Program-made: the position numbers and the translations under genes
The notes under the pieces: generated by a model
Told to the model about the DNA's origin: nothing
Databases searched by the model: none
The model's input: only the letters and a program-made list of their open reading frames with translations
Source: Siphonodentalium dalli
Taxonomy: Eukaryota; Mollusca; Scaphopoda; Gadilida; Siphonodentaliidae
Assembly: GCA_032622095.1 (NCBI GenBank)
Contig: CP136065.1
Coordinates: forward strand, 244,155,474 to 244,219,473
DNA length: 64,000 bases
Direction: 5' to 3'
Shown here: in pieces, positions 31,326-42,877 of the stretch
Layout of the letters: each line of letters begins with the position of its first letter
How positions within the stretch are numbered: position 1 is the stretch's first letter

Positions 31326-31333
31326 TGACGTCA
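31326..31333. promoter_or_regulatory. CRE palindrome TGACGTCA
   Basis: An exact 8-bp consensus CRE/ATF site, 27 bp upstream of the candidate ATG at 31299. A single site can occur by chance in 64 kb. Confidence 0.3.
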
Positions 31334-32099
31334 CACGCTTTCTCGCAAATAACTCGATCCGTCAAAAATAAATAATGAAGTGAGGCATCAGGCTATCACC
31401 CAGCCACCCACAGTCGTAAACGCTCGTATTTTTCAGACTGCGGGGGATTGTTTTATTAAATAAGTTTGCTTAATTTAATACAAATATGAATAAATGAACA
31501 TATATTGAGAATTGCGACGGCGACTTTAATAACTTCTGTTTTTTAAACCCAAATCTTAAAATGATGTTGCGACGTTGAACATTTCTCATATTACTGCAGT
31601 TCAGTTCAGTGTAGGAGATCCCTCCTTTATTTAGGAGCACCCCACACATGGCAGGTTAAAAACTAAATATAACAATAAAAAAATACTTAAGAGCTCTATG
31701 TAAAATATTATTATAACATAAAAAGATTTGTTAAAAAATGAAAAATACAACTGTGAATACGGTGTATTGGTCCCAAACAAAAAGCCGCCATTTGCTCGAC
31801 ATGGAACAGAAAAGAGCGTTCCGTGGTAGGCTATTCCTGATATGGTAGCATTAAAGAGCGTTTATTTCACGTCTGGCGAAAAGTTGAGAACGGCTGTGAC
31901 TTTGGCAATGGTTTTTCAGAACATCTGAAGCCGGTATATCAATATTTCGTTTATTTATCGACCTATTGTATCCGTCCCTTCAAATTAAGTAGAAAACATT
32001 TTTGGAGGCTCGAATGGGCGATGTCCGTTTCACATGATAGGACCTTTGTTTTCCCAAAATGCTAAATAAAATTATATTTTAGTCCGACCGTCTTCCCCA

Positions 32100-32410
32100 C
32101 GGTTTGTTTTTTTTGGTGCAATTATGTTTTATGCTTCATGTTTCCCATTTACTGTAATTTTCCATTGCCTTCTTATCACTCTCTGAAATGTTTTCTGTCA
32201 TTGTGTTTGTTTAGATTTTTGGCTATTATTTTTTTCATTTTGGTAGAGATTAGCGTAATACTCTGCAACGTTGTTAATAATGTTGCTATTTTTTGTGAGT
32301 TCCTCTCCGTCTCCGATAAATGATTTCATATAATTTGATTTCCGCCTCTGGGTATCTAATTGGAACAGATATTCTGTATTCCTATCTGACCATACACTGT
32401 GAAATGTCAC
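32100..32410 (-). pseudogene. LINE reverse-transcriptase ORF relic (pre-RT region)
   Basis: Open on the - strand, with 'SDRNTEYLFQLDTQRRKSNY' and 'NNVAEYYANLYQNE'. This matches the pattern between endonuclease and RT in L1/Tx1-like LINE ORF2 proteins (N-T-x-Y-F-x-x-L-E-x-R ... F-Y-x-x-L-Y). A frame change follows near 32200, where 'ENISESDKKAMEN' continues the same region. It is a short, dead fragment. Confidence 0.55.
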
Positions 32411-32684
32411 TGTTGTTTTAGGCTATGATACCTTTGCAACAGTATGGTACTGTCACCAACTTTGACAGTATTATACCTTATATTATTGCGACAATACCTT
32501 GAATGTTTAATAGGGCCGTCTCGCTTCAATGCACGTATGGGCTGGGTAATAATATGTCACCATCATGTTGCAAATACATCGGAATAAAATATACTGTATG
32601 TTTTATCAACGGTATGTGCAGAAAACTAAGTTGACGATATTCTGCCGTTCCTTTGTCGTACCACCGTATATACACTTCACAGTA

Positions 32685-33212
32685 ATCACCAGGTCAGGCA
32701 CATCCTGAATTCTACTATTATAGTGGTATATGGCCATCACCGTTTTTTTAATTTGATAAAAGGGGATAATCCCAAATCATATTTCACACAAATTATTCAA
32801 AATCAGTGTCACAAATTTGGTATCATAAATGTTTTGTCCAGGAGAACGATTAATCAAGAGGGCACCCGATAAGCAACTCAATTACTAAATTAGCATTCAA
32901 TTAGTTTAAATTTTTTTATGAAGGAGCGACTGAGTCATCCTGTTATTGTCATTTAGAAAGGCCTATATTGGTAATATTATTGAATAACAAAGCTGGCGTA
33001 AACGATTGCACAACAATATTTGTCAGAAGACTGTTCATTCCCTGCGATATTGTTAAGAGTGAATTTTGGCTGTGCACTGGTATGCTCCAACTTCAATTCA
33101 CGATGCTAATAAAGGAAACATGAATATGTTATGGTCATATAGCACTACAATAGTTGAATACCACTATAATAGTGGAATTCAGGATGTGCCTGACCTCATC
33201 ACTGGTTTAGCG
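32685..33212. repeat. Inverted repeat pair about 430 bp apart
   Basis: 32685-32733 (ACCAGGTCAGGCACATCCTG...TATAGTGG) and 33165-33212 (CCACTATA...CAGGATGTGCCTGACC) are near-perfect reverse complements of about 45 bp. Weaker similarity continues outside (AACTAAGTTGACGAT occurs at 32620 and 33281). It may be a remnant of a TIR element. Confidence 0.65.
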
Positions 33213-33641
33213 GTATCCTGATTTTATACAAACGGCATCAATGTAGCAGCGGTATATTTTGCATCAACAGTATGGTACCGGTAACTAAGTTGACGATGTG
33301 ACACCATTGTTTTGCCGTCGTTATATTTAACAGTGTACATTGTATGAATTTCATTCACCATGCCCTTCATGTATACCAGTTTTGTGGGTTTTTTTCTCGG
33401 CTCAAGCTGGGGACTGCATCCGTTCTTTTTGTCTTATGTTTTCCTCTACCCAGTGCATCTAGAATAATGTTAGCGTATCCTGTACATCCTGTTGTCGCAT
33501 GTGGTCGATATTTCTTTTGAGATCCCGCATAGCGATGCCATTGGACAATCGACCGACATCCAGTAGACGTCGGATGACGGTTATTTGACCACAAATGTTT
33601 TCTATAATTCACGACTGGGCGGCAAAATTAATCATCAGACC

Positions 33642-33935
33642 ATGGAAGTGGTACGCTCATATATGTTTGCCGCATTTTTGGTGGTCATGTTGGCAGAGGT
33701 TACTCTTTCGGAACTTGTTGAAACTGGGTGTGATACGTGTGGTGGATATACAAATGTCACAACGAGAAATATCCTTCAGTGCAAGACTTTATGTAAGAGA
33801 CATGTTGATTGTCGGTCTGTTGATTATAATGTCAGAACGCACCAGTGTTTGTTCCTTGAGCATTCCCGATTCACTCCGGGATGCCGAGGACGACGGGAAT
33901 GGAAGCATGTTGGTGTAAATGCAAAAGATGATCAG
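33642..33935 (+). CDS. Secreted PAN/apple-like protein, first exon
   Basis: ATG at 33642 (MEVVRSYMFAAFLVVMLAEV) gives a classic signal peptide with a hydrophobic core. A cysteine-rich region follows: C-D-T-C ... 'QCKTLCKRHVDCRSVDYN' ... 'QCLFLEHS' ... C. This spacing resembles a PAN/apple domain, found in many invertebrate secreted adhesion proteins. The exon ends at GATGATCAG/gtaagt, phase 0, after 98 codons. A FReD exon 8.8 kb downstream on the same strand could belong to the same gene, since PAN-FReD combinations are common in molluscs, but its phase requires at least one intermediate exon. Confidence 0.6.
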
Positions 33936-34569
33936 GTAAGTAAACGAACATTTACATGTCAGAACAATTCCCAGATATTATGTCATGACTCACAGCTAAT
34001 ACAACAAATGCAATTAATGAGAGATTCTCTTGGATTGTATATGTCCCTCGTATACATCCTCTGCCGAGCGACCAGAACACTAGCGATTATAATGCCATTG
34101 TAGAATGAGAAACGCCAAATATGATAATGCCGTTTGAAATCCGCATTTCGGTGTCCTCCTTTTAATTTCTTGTGTTCCCGAACTGTTTCCCAATTACAAA
34201 CGCGTTATTAGCATAAGGTCTGCATTACTCAGTTGTTAACTCACCAGATTTAATCTTCTTGAACTGAATGCAGCAATTTGCAAAAGGATTGGCTTGTAAA
34301 GCAGAAGCCGTTGATAACATATTAGTTTCGATTGCAGTTATTCAGGGACATTTAAGAACTTTGAAGTTTGTGTCAGCACCTCGTGTTCACAATTATGCTA
34401 CGCCATGACAATATCGATTACATAGGGCACAATATCGACCATGCAATGTAGGGGTGAGATGGCACTAGTTAATGTATATCACCATCACGGACACGGTATA
34501 CTAACCTGAGTGAAACTGTCGTACAATGTAAAACAACAAAATCGTGTGTTGGCTAACTTATGTCATTGA

Positions 34570-34719
34570 CCGCACATTATCTGCTTAGATTCGTCTCATT
34601 ATGAGTCGATAATATGACTAAAAGGCTCTCATATTCAGCACATTATCGACTAGAAATGAGGCGATTAGAAGCAGGTGATCTACCTTAAACAAGTTATATT
34701 CTAAGCAGATAATGTGCGG
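34570..34719. mobile_element. MITE with perfect 20-bp terminal inverted repeats
   Basis: Ends CCGCACATTATCTGCTTAGA (34570-34589) and its exact reverse complement (34700-34719). An internal inverted pair (AGTCGATAAT / ATTATCGACT) sits in the middle. A second copy is at 42418-42565, and related fragments lie at about 35590-35780 and 38500-38640, which share 'cggacaat' and 'taggtcgattatg'. Confidence 0.85.
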
Positions 34720-37700
34720 ATTTTCGGGAAAACAGGCTGCCATTGTAGTTTCTGTCTACATATATTCCTTTTTAGACCCGCCCCTATGCATGGCATAATA
34801 TTATGACTGTCAGATTATTCTATGGACGGAATAGTTAATACGGTACGGTATACTATATGCCCATATGTTAATAGTGTATATATTATAGCAAACAGAACGG
34901 AGGGACACATAAAAGACTGAGGAAAAATGGCACAGCAACGGAGCTCATTAGTAGAACATTACTTTATGCTGATCCGTATTTAAATTGAGTTGAATCTTCT
35001 GTATGAATCACAGACAATATATTTCTGCTTTGAGTATTGTCGTGGCACGTTCAGTACACACAAATCCGCTCCTGAGTAGAATTCTGCGCTTTAACACTTT
35101 CCTTCCAGACAACTTGCAAGTCAGAACCATGCGGCTCAATTGCGGTATGTTCGATTGATGCAACCAAAGTCGGTGGTTACCAATGTCTGCCAATGAGCGT
35201 CACGCGAAACGGTAAGTGTACTAAATCAAAGAGATAATTGAGAAAATACAGAACTGAAAAAAAAAACAGAAACAACCGGACAAAACACAAACAAACAAAC
35301 AGACAACACCTGAATAAAACAACAAACTAACAGAAAAAAACACCATATATTGCTCGTTATGGGTACCAAATATACGTGGCTACGTTCCTGTGATGGTGAT
35401 CATCTGATCATTAAAGATTTATTCAAGGTCTCGGTCCTCAAGTTATAACAATGCAGCGTATTCTCCCGAAATTCAACACGATGTGGGCTTATAATAGGAT
35501 CTGTTTTAGGTTCATAATCGACGTAAGCTCGCCTCATTTTAAGTCCACAACGAACTGAACATGACAGTGTTAATGTCATTACGGACTCACAATGATTTAT
35601 TATAATAAAATTTTAGGCGGACAATAACACGAATAAACCAACTCAGGACTTACAAGATGTGTTTGCACTGTGGCCGGCGGAATGCACTGTTATAAGTCCA
35701 CTATGTGCTTATTTCGGAATCAAATAATCAAATGTGAACCAATTTGAATACGATAGGTCGATTATGAGCCTATTTGCACAATGATTTGTTGTTGAATAAT
35801 TTTACCTAGAAATGCGTTTTAACAATCTGGTCCGGTCCCGAGAATCAACACCATATCGAGAAATTTAATATAGAAAACAAATAAAGTTATTATAACATCT
35901 TATATGCCAACCGACAGAAAATGTATCGTCTCCCAACAAGTTAGTTTTACCTTCAGCGCGTTATTATGTTACTGATATGGTAAAACGACGAGCGCTTAAA
36001 GATACAGGGTTATATATAAATCAACTGTTAAAGTGAGACTGTAACTAAATGCAGCCACTGCATATATCCTACTCTACTCTGTACATGTTGGTCGCGCACG
36101 ATCCATAATACGGGTATATTTTGCCATATATTAACTAAGTGCTAGCTACATATATCCAGATAAAAACAATACGTTGTCAATAAACAATAGTCGATTCAGT
36201 GAAAACTGTTTAGTATCACATATCACCACCCCCATTGCATATCAGCGAAAGAACACCGACATTCGTCTGAATTCTGGTATCTGGTCTAGATCACCCAAAT
36301 AATCACGGTGTTCCAAGTCAGGACTTGGTCGCCAGGATCGGCGGATTATTGTACAATCAACGACAATCTTTGGACAAACCGTGCCGCACAGAGATTCGCG
36401 TGTTGGTGTCGCCAAACCTGAGCACGTGAAAGCGGCTTATCTCCGTATTGTATAGGGGTACCTGTATGCCGTCGCCGTTAAACAGGTATCACGGGGCAGG
36501 GGTGGAGCCGAGTTCTCACCCTCCATGCGGTTGTCACGACTTTGTCAGTTTTACGGGTGGAGGAAAGTAAATTTCACCGATTAATCACTCCGCTGGTTGT
36601 AGAAACCACCGACCCCGGCAAGCATCCGACAATCTTGCCCAGATACACGAATCAGATGATCCTCACTTAGCGTGGATCGCGAATCCGCGCTTGTCGGTAT
36701 TCGAACCAGCTTCGTCAACGCTAGACGGCATATGGCGGCATAATGCACTAAGCTTTCTGCCGACGGGACCACCGGGGTCCTTTCCAATCAATGTTTAGTG
36801 TAAAATGTTGTGTGTTCAGATCAAGAACCGACTATATATTGTTCAACTTCGAGTAAACATATTACACTGAATTTACATTCAGTTCAAGACATACCACCCC
36901 ATCCATACCTGGGTTATTGCGTTAGGTTCGTAATTTCTAACTGGTTCTGACAATGAGATATATATATGAATCAATTAGAATATTGCAAACTTTAAGAGGA
37001 GATATTCAGTTGTATCTGGAGTTGTGAATTTAGTGGGGTGCAAATGGAATTGATAAGTTGAACACCCCGACCCCAACAAAACCCCTTGAGTCACGTCCCT
37101 GCATGTTTCGCTCATGTCGCCTCTCCCCTGTTCGGGACTATTATGACTGTACGGTAACGGCTGAAATTGTCAAGTCCATGTCTTATATTTAAGTCATGCT
37201 GTGAACGTGGTGTTTTGAAGTTGGAACGTCGGGTTTCCTAAAATACTCATGGTTGTTTTCGCAACCAAACTTTGGTCAAATTTTAGCAGCTGGAAATGGC
37301 ATGCATTCCTGGTAAATTAGATATAAGAACCAGAAAAAAATAAGTTGAAATTGTTTTATTTCTGTGATTTTGGGACATCAAATATTTGTTTGTTTGTTTG
37401 TTTATTTTTGTTTTGGTACCGGTATCAAAATTCGATTCTTTTCCAAATTTCGTTCAAATGTTTGAACTGAAATGGTAATCAGTTGAAAACATTTCGAACT
37501 ATTATTATAGGGGATTTCAGGTGTGAATTTCCAACAATTGGAAATAATGAGGTACATGTTGGAAAAAATTTCTCTTTATTGGGGTGAGGGGTGAGTTGGG
37601 GCTGCAATGTAATTTCGTATACTTGGGAATTAGCAATAAGTTGAAAATTTGGAAAGATTCTAACTAAATATTGCCGTCATTGAAGTTATTGAAAATTATT

Positions 37701-39464
37701 GTCCATAAAATGTAATGGTCACAATGGGGGGACTTGAAAACAAAAATCCATAATACAAGGCCATGGTGCGGGGTTGTATCTGAGTCCCCATCGCAGATAT
37801 TTGCAATGCCATATAATTGTTTTCCAAAACCATTTTTAAAGACAAATTATTACAAGTAAACCAATTTGAAATGTCACAGCTTACTAAACTAGAGCAGGGG
37901 GTCGCATTTAATTTAATTAATTCAATTTAATCGGACATGTCTTTATGTTGTACCACAATTTTTCGTTTTGTCTTAATAAAAATAATTTTGATAGTTGTTG
38001 CTGTTATATTTTATATCCAGTCCAGCAATAATTTATTCCCAAATTATGAATTAGTGCTTTCAAAACAAGCTCCGACCTCAATTCATATAAGAAACACGGA
38101 ACTAAAGTCACCCGCATCCAATGCGAATTACGTTCCGATTGCAAAACTACTATCATTCCCTATTTATCCGACCACACCCATCGATAACATATTGCGCGTA
38201 GAAATAATAGCAAGAGAATCTGTCTTAATCCACCTAACGGTAGTATGCTTCAAAAACACAAGGATATTATAAATAAAACTCCATTGTAAAACCAACTAAA
38301 CGCACGCATAATTTACAATCAAATTACCAATATCTGTATCGTTACTGCGAAACCAGAAATCTGTATTCTCGGTTTATACAAAAATCTCAGACCAGGGGGG
38401 GGACTAGGTCTCAGTTGTAGACTATTACCTATAACACACATTGTTATCGATTATATTAAATTGTGTCCTGTGCATATATAATTATAATCTATCAGATTAT
38501 GTGCGGACAATGACAAACATAAGCCAACTCACGACGTTCTGGTGTACGCACTTTAACATGTGTTTTCACTGTGGCCCGCGCCATAAAACGGGTAAGAGTC
38601 CATAATGATCACATTATGTACCTATTTCACATTATAGGTCGATTATGTGTGTTTTTTCTGAGAGTACATGTTGCATTGTTTGAGTCCCTTCGTTTGCCAA
38701 TAGCTGCTAGAATAATTTAGATTTGTCTTTCAAAATGCAAAATAAGTAAGACATGTCTTGACCTAAGCACAATCAAGTAGTCTCTCATGAACTGCAGCTA
38801 TTATGTGAACTTTTTGAAATGCGTGTAAACAAACCTACATGTAACAGTGACATTTCAAAACATTGTGTCCAAAAGCATAGAAATATGTTTTGTCATACAA
38901 ATTTCTCATTGGTTGATTATACTTAAACGTTATGTCAACAGTCAACTGCTAGGACATACTCATGTGACGATTCGGCGGTTTAATTTAAATGATTGTTTCA
39001 CTCGGTTATTACTCCACTCTACGTAGAAACAACCGGACTGGGTTTTTATATATGTGTGGCGTCATCGTTGTGCAAAGTTATTACGTGCAGTTTCAACCGA
39101 CGTGTTTAATGATAAATATAACCAGTGAAACCAGTTTTCTATCCCGATTACCACAAACATAGCATTAGACTAAATGTTCACCAAGGCAGTAGAAACAAGC
39201 AAAGTCTGGTGTGGGATGTTTCCGTCCAAAGGATGCGCAGCAATATTGAACTAAAGACGAATGCCGGATGTGAACGTATTCCACCTTGTGAAAATATCGA
39301 CTCGACAGTGAAAGACCGGGCCTCAGCCATTGTTTCTTTACCTCGATCAATCCTTGAATACCTCCGTGTTATATGGGGCCATTAGAGACAAAACCGCAAT
39401 ACACAACACACGGGCAATACATGGCAATAATGTCCAGATTTGCCATCTCCAGTCTAAGTCTCTG

Positions 39465-39880
39465 GTCCGATTCGGCATCTCAGGTTTAAACCTGGTCTAC
39501 GTAAACCTCTAGGTTTAAACCGCCGTGAGTCAGCAAAATCCGTGGTTTAAACTCGCGACCGCAGGTCTAAGTGACGCATTCGCCATCTCTACTTTAAACC
39601 TGGTCCAGTCAAACCAGTGGTTTAGCAGTAGTGTCTCTGTATCATCGAGGCAATTAATCGTAATTTCCTAATGCGGACCGCTCGTTTTATTGACCTATAA
39701 AATCAATAATTACGACAGCGACCATATTTTGATTGGATATTTATAAGCGAGAAGCACTCACACATATAAAGCGTGTGGGGATAAGTTTTTGTCAATTTCG
39801 ACAAAACCGGCAACTAAACCATCTAATTCGGCGGTCTAGCTAAACCAGATTTACCGAGGCTAAACTTGAGATGACGAATC
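39465..39880. repeat. GGTTTAAACC-rich block 1
   Basis: Repeated words such as AGGTTTAAACCTGG, AGGTTTAAACCG, GTGGTTTAAACTC and CTTTAAACCTGGTCCAG over 150 bp, ending near 'ctaaacttgagatgacgaatcc'. Related blocks occur at 41140-41540 and 42115-42250 ('tttaaaccggagatgacgagtcc'). Confidence 0.55.
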
Positions 39881-41139
39881 CGTCTTTTCTTCATCGCGTT
39901 TAGAATTGTCAAACAATCATTCAAAGGGTGAAGCTGTAAATTATCTCGAGTGAGGGCGTCTCTAAGTGGCGGCTGCCGACTGGTGTTATCGTGTCACAGT
40001 TTATTTATTCGCACGCGAGCTTTGATCAGATATGGACATGTTCTTTCAATTTGATGTTTACGACTATCTTGTGGCTTTTTTTTTTTGGCTTGTGGCAATC
40101 ACAAATACTGGTGTTTTCTACGAATTCATTTGAATGGTTCAACGTTTTAATTTTGACACCAAATCGATGCTACTGCATGACCAGATCTGCTATACACATA
40201 GTTTGCAATCCTAAAATTATATTGATATATGAGTCAAATTTGCTAACTTATTCTGATGTAGATCACGCCACAAAGCTCTACTCTGTCTCCGACCATAAAT
40301 TCCCCTAATATTCCACCTGTTCAAAACCTGGGAACTTTTTGATTTTCTGTATGAAGTAAAATTTATTACATTGAAAGAAAGCAACGCGTGTAATATATTT
40401 CTTTATTAAAAGTTGTGAATGTGTATGGATGCGCACTTCAAACAGTTCAGTTGCCGCTTCTGGTGTGTACTCATAAGGAAATTGATTTTACTTGACTGAC
40501 CTCTTGGTCCAGGATTGACTCGATTATGGAGACTTTATTCAGCCTCGTGCGCACATTTTGATCATTTGATCATTTTAATTTAAAAAACAAAATTAATTAA
40601 ATTTAAAACAAATAAATATTAATATAAATTTAAAATATTGTTTCTTGTTAGATACAACTCCTTACTCAATTTAACAACACAATGTTTTCATTTTTTTAAA
40701 TAAAATTTTCTTAGTTTTAAATCAGTTTTAAAGAACAGTTGCGAACAGGCAAACAGATATACAGCTCATATACCTTTAAATATATACAGATATAGATGTA
40801 AATACACCAAATTCTGTCCTTGCGGACAAAGCATCTTGCAGAAAATCACAACCAAAGTAATAAACAGCACATGAAGCTCGTGTTGAGAGACATGCCCTTT
40901 GTCAGATTGATTTAAACACACAAAGAGATCGGGTTAATGGTCCATGAGCGATACCCATTTCTCAATGAATAAATCGTGCACGCGTTCGCGATAATTTATG
41001 ACATGTCAATAACTATTATATCGTCTTGTCTTTTGGTCCGATAGGTAAGAGCTTACTAAGAGGGTAGTTTGACTGTATGCTCATATAACCAAATCTAGTT
41101 GTCAATTAGTTGGTAACTGAGCGATAAAAAAAACTCCCC

Positions 41140-41540
41140 CTTAGACCCGGGAGGTTTAAACCGGAGATGACGAGTCCGGCCACTGAGTTTAACCTACATT
41201 GATGATCCAGCCGAACACGGCACAAGAGTGCGTTTGTTGTCGTGTTGAGCATGCAATGAAACTATCCAGGCGGAGCACAAGCATGTCGGTATAATTAGTA
41301 TTGTCACGCCCGCTATTAACTCGAAAAAGCGAACGCTTACAACAACCATCGCATGAGAATGAATAAATCGTGACATAATACCAAGCCGCCACTCCCACCT
41401 TATAGACACAACATCAATCTAGTGTACGTACAGCTCGAGCCATGTAAACCGCGGTCCAGAAACCAAACAGGCCTCGCTAGACCAGATTAGCTGGACTGTC
41501 GAATGATATGGTTTAGTTTCCGGTTTAAAGGCACGGGCGG
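41140..41540. repeat. GGTTTAAACC-rich block 2
   Basis: 'ggaggtttaaaccggagatgacgagtccgg' at 41148 parallels the end of block 1. More fragments (gtaaaccgcggtcc, tttccggtttaaagg) follow to 41530. Blocks 1-3 may be pieces of one mobile element spanning about 39.4-42.25 kb. Confidence 0.45.
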
Positions 41541-42417
41541 CGTTCGTTGCAGAAATATTCATATTTGTTCAAATCAACATCAACAGAAGGAATATTAATA
41601 TACATATATTTCTTTGTTCATATGCCAAACATAATCAGCGCGTAAATAGTATATTGTCGTCAAGACGTACGATGGTGTACGCAAACAAGAGCCTGCTCGT
41701 GTTACATAATTTTTGCTTCTGTTTACAAAATACAGCGCAAATCTATTGGTTAATCAAACACAAATGATATATACGCTCTTTATTATTTCCATATCAGGAA
41801 AACAGTAACAAATAACGCTCTTTATGTTTGCCATATTCGGATCTAAACAAAAGCCAGGTTCTTTTAACGTTTTTTGCATTTGTTTACATAACACAAGAAA
41901 AATATTTGACAATAACATGCTGTTTATGTCATATTTCTGATTTGTATAAGAGCAAACTATATTTTACTATTATTTCTGTTTATGTCGGTTTTTGACGGAG
42001 GTGGATATTTTAACAGCATACTCACCGCCAACACCGCCAGTATCTGTAAGTAAATCGCAAATATGAAATCGCATAGATATACAAACACTACTGTTAAACA
42101 TCAAGTCTGCTGGCTGGATCTGGTTTAAACCATATATAACGAATGCCGCACTTTGATATATGGCTTCGGGATCAAACCAATTGGTGGGCTGTCAAACGGC
42201 TGTTTAAAACTAGAGGTTTCCATAAACCAGTTTTAAACCAGTCAACACCCACTGTCGGTACAGGCGCAGCGATGAATGTTAGTGGTGTGCCTACAGTGAC
42301 AAATATAATGCGAAATAGGTACACACATGTGATTATTTTATTCTGAAATAAGCAGATAATGGACTCATACCCGTTATTTCGTTTTATGACGCGGGCCACA
42401 GTGGAAATGTCATTGTC

Positions 42418-42565
42418 CGCACATAACCTGCTTAGAATCTTCTTATTGTGAGTCGATAATGTTACTAAAACGGTCTCATTCCCAGCACATTATCGACTCA
42501 AAACGAGGCACTTCTAGGCAGATTACCTACATTAAACAAGTTCTGTATAAGCAGATAATGTGCGG
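42418..42565. mobile_element. Second copy of the 20-bp-TIR MITE
   Basis: Ends CCGCACATAACCTGCTTAGA and TATAAGCAGATAATGTGCGG. The interior is similar to 34570-34719 (GAGTCGATAATG ... CACATTATCGACTC). It is more diverged at one end. Confidence 0.75.
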
Positions 42566-42728
42566 TTTTCTGGAGAAAAGGCTGATAGGTCCAGTATAGT
42601 CACGTTCGGGTGCAAAATTGGTAGCAACATTCGAACGTATAACGGTCATTTATGACGGAAATAGTTTGTGGCAATGTGGAAGTTTCATTTTATGAATGTT
42701 TAATGATTTATGCATAATTTATCGACAG

Positions 42729-42877
42729 TCACGCTGGACACTTCAAAACCGACCGATTGTTCAGACATACAGCGTTTGGGGACCACTACATCTGGAGTTT
42801 ACGTCATTTACCCATATGAAAACAACACGGAGGTGATGGTGTACTGTGACATGGACACAGCTGGAGGAGGTTGGCTA
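42729..42877 (+). CDS. Fibrinogen-related (FReD) domain, first domain exon
   Basis: Acceptor 'tttatcgacag' and donor 'gtaagt' (after GGTTGGCTA) bound a 149-bp exon. It encodes 'KPTDCSDIQRLGTTTSGVYV', then 'EVMVYCDMDTAGGGWL'. The order D-C-x-D-(I/L) ... S-G-V-Y-x-I-x-P ... V-x-C-D-M-(D/E)-T-x-G-G-G-W is the diagnostic start of fibrinogen C-terminal-like domains. The exon begins with two bases of a split codon and ends in phase 0. The remaining FReD exons are not found before the Polinton insertion at 43326, so that element probably sits in the next intron. Confidence 0.75.

Larger units (their letters stand above)
33936..42728 (+). other. Long gene-free stretch, possible intron with dispersed repeats
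   Basis: 8.8 kb lie between the PAN-like and FReD exons. The stretch holds MITE copies at 34570, 35590, 38500 and 42418, GGTTTAAACC-rich blocks, and otherwise AT-rich unique DNA. No other exon could be supported by splice sites plus a recognisable peptide. Confidence 0.4.

Noticed and set aside
36581-36787. 68-aa - strand ORF in GC-richer DNA near 36.5 kb, considered for a tRNA or small RNA gene nearby
   Set aside because: No cloverleaf, A/B box pair or domain could be supported by eye.
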